In this document: positions 1 to 4,292 of the stretch, piece by piece
Numbering within the stretch: the stretch's first letter is position 1
Layout of the letters: every line of letters begins with the position of its first letter
Assembly: GCA_021768055.1 (NCBI GenBank)
Contig: JAASSE010000031.1
Location: 1 to 7,801, forward strand
Origin: Gammaproteobacteria bacterium
GTDB taxonomy: Bacteria; Pseudomonadota; Gammaproteobacteria; SZUA-229
Length of the DNA stretch: 7,801 nucleotides
Reading direction: 5' to 3'
The notes under the pieces: generated by a model
Told to the model about the DNA's origin: nothing
Database searches by the model: none
Seen by the model: only the letters and a program-made list of their open reading frames with translations
Program-made: the position numbers and the translations under genes

Positions 1-109
1 CATAACCTTCCGCACGTAACTGTGTGAGAATATGTTCGGAATCTACAGTGGCCTTGGGACAGCCGAGGCTAACGAATCCAATACGGTGTTTTGGGGATGT
101 TGATGTCAT
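1..109 (-). CDS. rimO: RimO, ribosomal protein S12 methylthiotransferase, N-terminal fragment (gene runs off the left edge)
   Basis: RimO is a radical-SAM iron-sulfur enzyme that methylthiolates an aspartate of ribosomal protein S12. Only the first 36 codons are present, reading leftward from the ATG at 109-107. The segment [16 protein letters not shown] (residues 10-25) followed by [11 protein letters not shown] matches the start of the family's UPF0004 domain. Cys17 in the SLGCPK motif is the first ligand of the auxiliary 4Fe-4S cluster. MiaB, the tRNA-modifying relative, shares the fold, but the SLGCPK..VDSE wording is typical of RimO. Thr21 stands where Asn-Leu or Ala-Leu is usual, a minor difference. 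The ribosome-binding site is weak (CGGG shortly before the ATG). The gene diverges from tcdA. The radical-SAM and TRAM domains lie outside the window. Confidence 0.88.
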   Translation of the reverse strand, partial: MTSTSPKHRIGFVSLGCPKATVDSEHILTQLRAEGY

Positions 110-149
110 AACCCGAATAGTCGTGAAAAAGGCCAGTATTTTACCTGAT

Positions 150-223
150 AGAAGTCATTTGTCTTTCGTCGTTCGTCTTTGATGCATTGACGAATGATGA
201 ACGACCAATAACCAAAGACCTGA
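150..223. repeat. Two abutting head-to-head arrays of degenerate 7-bp repeats (imperfect inverted repeat)
   Basis: Reading the plus strand from 189, the sequence divides into heptads GACGAAT, GATGAAC, GACCAAT, AACCAAA, and a decayed GACCTGA (217-223). Reading the minus strand from 184 down to 150 gives CATCAAA, GACGAAC, GACGAAA, GACAAAT and a decayed GACTTCT. The arrays therefore share a consensus near GACSAAY, in opposite orientations, meeting at about 185-188. As a consequence 168-177 pairs with 196-205 (10 bp with one G-U), and GTCTTT (161-166) pairs with AAAGAC (214-219), so the region can fold as a hairpin. It fills most of the rimO-tcdA gap. Its function is unknown; it may be one copy of an interspersed repeat family. 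Confidence 0.6.
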
Positions 224-228
224 TTTTA

Positions 229-1035
229 ATGAGTGAATATGAGGAAAAGTTTGGATCACTGGCACGTGTCTACGGTGAAGACGTGTGTGGGTCGCTGGCA
301 GAGGCGCATGTGTGCGTGATAGGTATCGGCGGTGTCGGATCGTGGGCAGTTGAAGCGCTGGCCAGGTCCGGCGTCGGCAGGCTCACGCTGGTGGATGGCG
401 ACAGCATCACGCGCGGCAATATGAACCGGCAGATACACACACTGGAGTCAACACTGGGTCAGTCAAAAGTGTATGCGATGCAATCGCGCGTGATCGATAT
501 CAACGAAGCCTGTGAGTGCCATGCAATAGAAGAATATATTTATGATGAAAACCTGCGCGCTATCGTTGAGCGCGAAACAAACGGTAACAAATATGACTGT
601 GTAATCGATGCTATTGACAGCATCAGGTACAAGGCTGCAATCATTTACTGTGCCAGGCGCAACAAGATACCAATCGTTACCACCGGGGGTGCGGGTGGTT
701 TGACGGATCCAACCAGAATCGAAGTAGCTGACCTGACGCGCACGTGGAATGATCCGCTGGCTGCAACTGTGCGTTCACGTTTGCGTTTCAAGTACGGCTA
801 TACAAGAAATCAAAAACGGACCTTTGGTGTACCCTGCGTGTTCTCATCCGAGCAGCAGCGCTATCCGGACAAAGACGGCAAGCCAGGCTATTGCAAGCCC
901 GGTATCGCAGGTTTAACGCTGGATTGCAGTTATGGTTATGGCTCAGTTGCTGCAGTAACTGCGAGCTTTGGTTTTGCAGCTGCCAGTAAAGCCATTGAGC
1001 TTGTCGTAAAAAATCGACAGCGGCAGTCTGCCTGA
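229..1035 (+). CDS. tcdA: TcdA, tRNA threonylcarbamoyladenosine dehydratase (ThiF/MoeB/E1-like)
   Basis: TcdA (formerly CsdL/YgdL) uses ATP to cyclise t6A37 of ANN-decoding tRNAs to ct6A. The 268-aa product matches the family length. It shows the nucleotide-binding loop GIGGVGSW (32-39), Asp56 and Asp58 after the second strand, NMNRQ (64-68) with the E1-type Arg, Lys80, DAIDS (127-131), TTGGAGG (151-157) and PCVFSSE (202-208). No rhodanese or ubiquitin-activating extension is present, which separates it from MoeB and ThiF. The frame is open upstream to a TTG at 187, but that region is heptad repeat and aligns with no family sequence, so the ATG at 229 (MSEYEEKFG) is chosen; it lacks a clear Shine-Dalgarno. 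The gene ends three bases before the stop of the convergent DUF389 gene. The sulfur-transfer partners CsdA and CsdE are not in the window. Confidence 0.93.
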   Translation: MSEYEEKFGSLARVYGEDVCGSLAEAHVCVIGIGGVGSWAVEALARSGVGRLTLVDGDSITRGNMNRQIHTLESTLGQSKVYAMQSRVIDINEACECHAIEEYIYDENLRAIVERETNGNKYDCVIDAIDSIRYKAAIIYCARRNKIPIVTTGGAGGLTDPTRIEVADLTRTWNDPLAATVRSRLRFKYGYTRNQKRTFGVPCVFSSEQQRYPDKDGKPGYCKPGIAGLTLDCSYGYGSVAAVTASFGFAAASKAIELVVKNRQRQSA

Positions 1036-1038
1036 GTT

Positions 1039-2022
1039 TTAACGTGACGATAAATAGATCATTAATACCAGCAAGGCAAGTAAAATAGTCCAACCCAGCA
1101 GATACAGGGTGCGTGACTGCTTGACCTTGCTGGCTTCCAGCCATGTTCTCGGGCCAATCCCTTTAAACAGAAATACCAGTTTTGCAGATAGATTAATGCA
1201 GACGATATTAATGGCTAGTATCAGTGTTGCACCGAGAGCGCCCTCGTAACCGCCGATGCTTGACATCAGGCCGATAGTGACAGCAGGAGGTATCAAGGCA
1301 ACGGCAACCATGACACCGACGAGAACACCTGAGGTTCCGGCTATCAAGGATAACGATGCCGCCGCACCTGAAGCTAATGCGATGGCTGTTCCGGAGTATT
1401 CGGCTTCAGTTCGCGATAACAGCTCGGGGCTGTTAAATTCATATGGCCAGATAACCCCAATGGCAAATCCCGTGATAACTGCAAGTATGATTCCCGTGAA
1501 AATGGATTTAGTTGCAGACCACAACAGTTCCTTGTCACCCAGGGTTGTGCCAAGTGAAAACGCAATATTTGGCCCGAGAAGTGGCGCGATAACCATTGCG
1601 CCGACTATTACTGCAATGTTGTTTTCAAGTAAACCAATCGAGGCAACAATGCCGGAAAGAATGACCAGCAGAATAAAATTAGAATTGAGTTTCGTACCTT
1701 TTTCTACCTTCTGGTAGATTTCTTCACGCGATACAGCAGCAGAAGATGCCGGTTTACTGTCATCAACTGGTTCATCGCTTGCTCTTGGTAGTACTACTTC
1801 AAGCGGGATTACCATAATCCTTGAATCACCGGATGTGCCGAGTAATGTCTGTAACGAATCGAGAACAGTTTGTCTTTGTGTCGGACTGGTAAGAATTCTA
1901 ATCGCTACTCGGCCGTCATCGCCTGGTATGCCATACCAGATGTCCTCGACATTATGTTGTTCTGCAATGCTGGTTATTGTGTCCCTGTGGCCTTCATCAG
2001 CTATGACTTCAATAATTTTCAC
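1039..2022 (-). CDS. DUF389 family integral membrane protein (TIGR00341-like)
   Basis: The 327-aa protein has a soluble N-terminal domain (about 1-80, starting MKIIEVIADEGH), an acidic/serine-rich linker (81-100), then a hydrophobic domain with about seven predicted spans: near 115-133, 135-158, 168-192, 209-228, 230-251, 262-287 and 306-325. The glycine/proline-rich segments GAMVIAPLLGPNIAF (141-155) and GVMVAVALIPPAV (236-248) are hallmarks of the DUF389 family. The function of that family is not established; a transport role is a guess. The start is GTG at 2022-2020; an in-frame TGA lies not far upstream and no ATG precedes it. The ribosome-binding site is weak, which suggests coupling to the small gene 46 bp upstream. 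No terminator is visible in the three bases separating it from tcdA. Confidence 0.88.
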   Translation of the reverse strand: MKIIEVIADEGHRDTITSIAEQHNVEDIWYGIPGDDGRVAIRILTSPTQRQTVLDSLQTLLGTSGDSRIMVIPLEVVLPRASDEPVDDSKPASSAAVSREEIYQKVEKGTKLNSNFILLVILSGIVASIGLLENNIAVIVGAMVIAPLLGPNIAFSLGTTLGDKELLWSATKSIFTGIILAVITGFAIGVIWPYEFNSPELLSRTEAEYSGTAIALASGAAASLSLIAGTSGVLVGVMVAVALIPPAVTIGLMSSIGGYEGALGATLILAINIVCINLSAKLVFLFKGIGPRTWLEASKVKQSRTLYLLGWTILLALLVLMIYLSSR

Positions 2023-2068
2023 GCTTGCCAGGACAATAGACTTAAGTCATTCAGTTCCTGCTGTGACG

Positions 2069-2209
2069 TTACAGAGTGCTGGTAAACATAAAATAAAAGA
2101 CCATGATTACAACGGATGTAATCAGGGCATAAGGCAGGTAAATACAAAAGCCCGGCAATCCTTCGCATACTCGTTTGAATTTACATTGAGCGCATACTTT
2201 TTTCTTCAT
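2069..2209 (-). CDS. Small four-cysteine, single-span membrane protein (46 aa), unknown function
   Basis: This short ORF is supported by a good ribosome-binding site (AAGGTG, four bases before the ATG at 2209-2207) and by protein-like composition. The N-terminal 22 residues are basic with Cys6, Cys9, Cys15 and Cys22 (C-x2-C-x5-C-x6-C), followed by one hydrophobic segment, about residues 23-42 (starts IYLPYALITS). The layout suggests a small cytoplasmic metal or iron-sulfur site tethered to the inner membrane, though a membrane orientation cannot be proved. It ends 46 bp before the DUF389 start on the same strand, with no terminator between, so the two probably form an operon. An FNR-like box lies about 210 bp upstream. 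I do not recognise the family. The alternative is that the ORF is non-coding, but the SD, cysteine spacing and clean span argue against this. Confidence 0.65.
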   Translation of the reverse strand: MKKKVCAQCKFKRVCEGLPGFCIYLPYALITSVVIMVFYFMFTSTL

Positions 2210-2312
2210 CTTTCACCTTGACGTTAATAAGCGAAGTTACTGGCGTTCACGTATGAAGTTGATATTGTTTTTATAACGGTGATCGCGCTGACCAATGTAT
2301 TTTGTTTCATTT

Positions 2313-2331
2313 GCGTCTAGCGACGCTTTTT
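2313..2331 (+). terminator. Weak stem-loop followed by a T-run (possible plus-strand terminator)
   Basis: GCGTC (2313-2317) pairs with GACGC (2322-2326) around a four-base loop TAGC, followed by five T's (2327-2331). The stem is only 5 bp and no plus-strand gene precedes it, so it may be fortuitous. On the minus strand it would lie within the 5' leader of the small cysteine protein gene. Confidence 0.25.
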
Positions 2332-2342
2332 GTGATCGTTCT

Positions 2343-2348
2343 ATTATA
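2343..2348 (-). promoter_or_regulatory. Candidate -10 element (TATAAT)
   Basis: A perfect TATAAT occurs on the minus strand in the leader of the small cysteine protein / DUF389 pair. No good -35 hexamer is found 16-18 bp upstream, so activator dependence would be needed. The FNR-like box is centred about 90 bp upstream of the expected start, within the range of class I activation. A second candidate is AATAAT at 2400-2395, closer to the box. Confidence 0.35.
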
Positions 2349-2419
2349 GTAACTGGACGATTTACGACCCTGACTATTCGTCATGCTTTAGTTAATTATT
2401 CCTCCAAATTTCCAGAATA

Positions 2420-2433
2420 TTGATCTAAGTCAA
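2420..2433 (-). promoter_or_regulatory. FNR/ANR-type operator
   Basis: The minus strand reads TTGACTTAGATCAA, which matches the FNR/ANR consensus TTGAT-N4-ATCAA at nine of ten defined positions. It lies upstream of the small cysteine protein and DUF389 genes and downstream of the nrdB terminator, so those two genes are the only same-strand target in reach. The box centre is about 39 bp from the start expected for the AATAAT at 2400-2395, slightly short of the usual class II -41.5. CRP-family sites of other types can look similar, so this is a prediction. Confidence 0.5.
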
Positions 2434-2465
2434 AAACCCGGTAAAAGCCCTAAATATCGGTGAAC

Positions 2466-2502
2466 TTTTTAAAAAAGGCGGTAACCAGAAGGTTACCGCC
2501 TT
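2466..2502 (-). terminator. Intrinsic terminator of the nrd transcript
   Basis: GGCGGTAACC (2477-2486) and GGTTACCGCC (2491-2500) form a perfect 10-bp stem, extendable to 12 bp with the flanking AA and TT, around a four-base loop. On the minus strand the hairpin is followed by TTTTTT (2476-2471). It sits about 107 bp after the nrdB stop and is the only strong terminator for the nrdA-nrdB transcription unit. On the plus strand it is followed by only two T's, so it is essentially one-directional. Confidence 0.9.
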
Positions 2503-2608
2503 GAATACTACTCCAGCCTCCCTGGCTTGTTATTATTTATTATCCATGATCCGGATTGTTTTAGTTTTCTCCCCTAGCAAAACAATGACTTAGTGTTCGC
2601 AATAATAA

Positions 2609-3859
2609 TTATTCCCAACTAAGGGCGCCCCCGGTCTGGTATTCGGTGACGCGTGTTTCAAAAAAGTTTTTCTCTTTCTTCAGGTCCAGCACTTCAGACA
2701 TCCATGGGAACGGATTGCCGGCCCCGGGATACTGTTCCGGCAGGCCGATCTGTGAGCAGCGCCGGTTTGAAATGAATTGCAGGTATTCCTCGAACATCGG
2801 TGCGTTCAGCCCGAGCACACCGCGCGGCATGGTGTCGCGCGCGTATTGTGACTCAAGTTCCACAGCTTCGCGTATCATCGTGATAGCTTCCTGCTGGAAC
2901 TCGCTGGTCCACAAGTGCGGGTTTTCAATCTTGATTTGGTTGATGACATCGATACCGAAGTTCATATGCATGGATTCATCACGCAGGATGTATTGGAACT
3001 GTTCAGCGACACCAGTCATCTTGTTGCGGCGACCCATGGATAGGATTTGGGTGAAGCCGACATAAAAGAAGATGCCTTCGAAGATCACGTAAAAAGCGAT
3101 CAGCTCACGCAACAGTTTCTGGTCGTTTTCAGGTGTGCCGGTATGGAAGTTCGGATCGGCCAGGTGCTTGGTGAATGGTAGCGCCCATTCGGCCTTGCGC
3201 GCCACTGCCGGCACTTCGCGGTACATGTTGAATATCTCACCTTCATCAAGACCCAGCGATTCAACACAGTACTGGTAGGCATGCGTGTGCAGCGCTTCCT
3301 CGAACGCCTGGCGCAGCAAATACTGGCGGCATTCAGGATTGGTAATGTGGCGGTATACAGCCAGTACCAGGTTGTTTGCTACCAGCGAGTCAGCGGTTGA
3401 GAAGAAGCCCAGGTTACGCTTGATGATGGTGCGTTCATCGTCTGTCAGGCCGTTCGGATCGCGCCATAAAGCGAGGTCGGCGGTCATATTGATTTCCTGC
3501 GGCATCCAGTGGTTGGCGCAACCATCGAGGTATTTCTGCCAGGCCCATTCGTACTTGAACGGCACCAACTGGTTAAGGTCGGCGCGGCAGTTGATGATTT
3601 TCTTGTCATCGACCTGGATGCGTTCTGCACCCATTTCAATGTCTTCAAGGCCAGTGCCGGTAAGGTCGGTATCGGTGGGGTCCGTAACGACCGTGTCCGC
3701 AGCAGGTGGAATGGGATTGACGCTGGGTGCAGCACCCGCGGTATTCATCAGGACATCATTCGAAACCAGACCGTCCCCGGCATGGGGATGGTTATCAGTG
3801 TCCTGCGGTTTGAACGCTGGTTCATTGAATTTTGCGAGTGGATCTTCCCAGTTAAGCAT
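2609..3859 (-). CDS. nrdB: NrdB, class I ribonucleoside-diphosphate reductase, beta (radical) subunit
   Basis: NrdB carries the diiron-tyrosyl radical that is passed to NrdA to reduce ribonucleotides. The 416-aa length and wording fit the Pseudomonas-type NrdB. Ligand positions by motif are Asp157, Glu188 and His191 in EALHTHAY, Glu261 in FEGIFF, and Glu295 and His298 in RDESMH. Tyr195 occupies the radical position (E. coli Tyr122), so this is a tyrosyl-radical form, not the Phe-containing class Ic. Tyr407 in the C-terminal tail ([11 protein letters not shown]) corresponds to the radical-relay Tyr356. The first 75 or so residues are a low-complexity Ala/Pro/Asp/Thr-rich extension, as in pseudomonads. 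AGAGGT about eight bases before the ATG at 3859 supports the start, which overlaps the end of the upstream small ORF by 8 bp, consistent with translational coupling. No ferredoxin (yfaE-like) maintenance gene follows. Confidence 0.97.
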   Translation of the reverse strand: MLNWEDPLAKFNEPAFKPQDTDNHPHAGDGLVSNDVLMNTAGAAPSVNPIPPAADTVVTDPTDTDLTGTGLEDIEMGAERIQVDDKKIINCRADLNQLVPFKYEWAWQKYLDGCANHWMPQEINMTADLALWRDPNGLTDDERTIIKRNLGFFSTADSLVANNLVLAVYRHITNPECRQYLLRQAFEEALHTHAYQYCVESLGLDEGEIFNMYREVPAVARKAEWALPFTKHLADPNFHTGTPENDQKLLRELIAFYVIFEGIFFYVGFTQILSMGRRNKMTGVAEQFQYILRDESMHMNFGIDVINQIKIENPHLWTSEFQQEAITMIREAVELESQYARDTMPRGVLGLNAPMFEEYLQFISNRRCSQIGLPEQYPGAGNPFPWMSEVLDLKKEKNFFETRVTEYQTGGALSWE

Positions 3860-4133
3860 TCTCTGTTACCTCTACAGCTTTATTATTGTTATTGGTCTTA
3901 CTCGTGTTACGTTTCAGGTCGCCGGTTGTTTCCGGACTTGTCCGTAATGGTTCAAGTATCAGCCACCAGGGTTTAATCGCTGATGGCCCAAGCGAGTGCC
4001 ATGTTGTGCGTGCTCGCGTAAATTTGATTCTTATTCCGTCGTGGTTGCAGAAGTGCGCGATTACATCGCGTCCCGGTTCTGCTGCCAGCGGCAGGTCGTA
4101 AATAATTTGTTTCAGTTCTGCTATCAAGCTCAT
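3852..4133 (-). CDS. Unknown 93-aa protein encoded between nrdA and nrdB
   Basis: I do not recognise this protein. The start ATG (4133-4131) is preceded by GAAGG with seven bases of spacing. The first 62 residues look folded ([17 protein letters not shown], then a basic segment [16 protein letters not shown] and the hydrophobic-aromatic [11 protein letters not shown] at 53-63). The last 30 are polar and low complexity with four consecutive Asn (81-84). There is no signal peptide or membrane span. The stop overlaps the nrdB start by 8 bp (TAA 3854-3852, nrdB ATG 3859-3857), which ties it to nrdB translation. The frame stays open upstream of the ATG for 18 codons to a TAA and then continues, in frame, to another ATG at 4220. 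A co-translated RNR accessory factor, or a decayed gene, are both possible. Confidence 0.6.
   Translation of the reverse strand: MSLIAELKQIIYDLPLAAEPGRDVIAHFCNHDGIRIKFTRARTTWHSLGPSAIKPWWLILEPLRTSPETTGDLKRNTSKTNNNNKAVEVTENA
3868..3881 (-). repeat. 14-bp direct repeat, copy B (nrdB side)
   Basis: The minus strand reads AAAGCTGTAGAGGT, one mismatch from copy A at 4259-4272. This copy contains the nrdB ribosome-binding site. Confidence 0.6.
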
Positions 4134-4174
4134 AGCCCGGCCTTCCCGGGCATCAAAAATGTAATGTCGCTCAT
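4130..4174 (-). CDS. Possible 14-aa upstream ORF overlapping the 93-aa ORF start
   Basis: ATG at 4174-4172 is preceded by GAGG with six bases of spacing and opens a 14-codon frame, [14 protein letters not shown]. Its TGA (4132-4130) overlaps the ATG of the 93-aa ORF in an ATGA arrangement. Ribosomes translating it would open the GC-rich hairpin at 4135-4151 and could re-initiate on the 93-aa ORF. Its small size means coding is uncertain; an alternative is that a frameshift separates it from the following ORF. Confidence 0.3.
   Translation of the reverse strand: MSDITFLMPGKAGL
4135..4151 (-). promoter_or_regulatory. GC-rich hairpin at the ribosome-binding site of the 93-aa ORF
   Basis: CCGGGC (4146-4151) and GCCCGG (4135-4140) form a 6-bp G+C-only stem, with the loop reading GAAGG on the minus strand, the likely Shine-Dalgarno. 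The stem ends one base before the ATG at 4133. No T-run follows on either strand, so it is not a terminator. It probably limits ribosome access to the 93-aa ORF. Confidence 0.45.
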
Positions 4175-4187
4175 CGTTGGCCTCAAT

Positions 4188-4220
4188 TTAGTTATTGTTG
4201 TTACAGCCCGTTCCTTTCAT
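4188..4220 (-). pseudogene. Short ORF (MKGTGCNNNN, then TAA) in frame with the 93-aa ORF; leader peptide or broken 5' end
   Basis: ATG at 4220-4218 has the best ribosome-binding site in the nrdA-nrdB gap (AAGGAG, five bases of spacing). It reads ten codons ending in four Asn codons, then TAA (4190-4188). The distance to the ATG at 4133 is exactly 29 codons, and no other stop interrupts the frame (IEANDERHYIFDAREGRA lies between). It is therefore either a stand-alone leader peptide, or the true start of a 122-residue protein whose reading frame has acquired one ochre codon. The second reading fits the strong SD here and the weaker one downstream. Confidence 0.4.
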
Positions 4221-4232
4221 CGATGCTCCTTG

Positions 4233-4255
4233 ATGATCAATTCCGTATTGATCAA
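4233..4255. repeat. Inverted repeat TTGATCAA / TTGATCAT
   Basis: On the minus strand TTGATCAA (4255-4248), a seven-base spacer, and TTGATCAT (4240-4233) are both near-palindromic and can also pair with each other over about seven bases. It lies immediately upstream of the AAGGAG ribosome-binding site at about 4226-4231. It does not have the N4 spacing of an FNR box. It could be an operator or an mRNA hairpin; the function is unknown. Confidence 0.35.
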
Positions 4256-4258
4256 ACG

Positions 4259-4272
4259 ACTTCTACAGCTTT
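4259..4272 (-). repeat. 14-bp direct repeat, copy A (nrdA side)
   Basis: The minus strand reads AAAGCTGTAGAAGT, 13 of 14 identical to copy B at 3868-3881, in the same orientation. The pair brackets the unknown small ORF and its leader. Confidence 0.6.
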
Positions 4273-4292
4273 TTTTACATTTAGTTACTTGA

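Larger units (their letters stand above)
2210..2608. other. Intergenic region between nrdB and the small cysteine protein gene
   Basis: About 400 bp without a convincing larger gene. It holds, in minus-strand order, the nrdB-distal terminator (2466-2502), an FNR-like box (2420-2433), two candidate -10 elements (2395-2400 and 2343-2348) and a short stem at 2313-2326. The 2503-2608 part is AT-rich 3' untranslated sequence of nrdB in which I see no gene. Two mini-ORFs of 25 and 28 codons (minus strand, starting near 2383 and 2309) touch each other by an ATGA overlap, but neither has a well-spaced SD and they are not called. Confidence 0.6.

Noticed and set aside
187..228. TTG start that would add 14 residues to TcdA
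   Set aside because: The extra codons are read from the heptad repeat, have no SD and do not match the family N-terminus; the ATG at 229 does.
1256..1717. 153-codon plus-strand open frame opposite the DUF389 gene
   Set aside because: It is antisense to a gene with clear family motifs; its composition is what membrane-protein codons give in reverse.
2222..2385. Two minus-strand mini-ORFs (25 and 28 codons) joined by ATGA upstream of the cysteine microprotein
   Set aside because: GGAGG is 16 bases from the first ATG, too far for normal use, and the second has no SD; the sequences show no recognisable feature. Kept as leader sequence.
3285..3947. 220-codon plus-strand open frame opposite nrdB
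   Set aside because: It is a shadow of the well-supported nrdB, with no SD or recognisable domain; long antisense frames are common opposite biased coding sequence.
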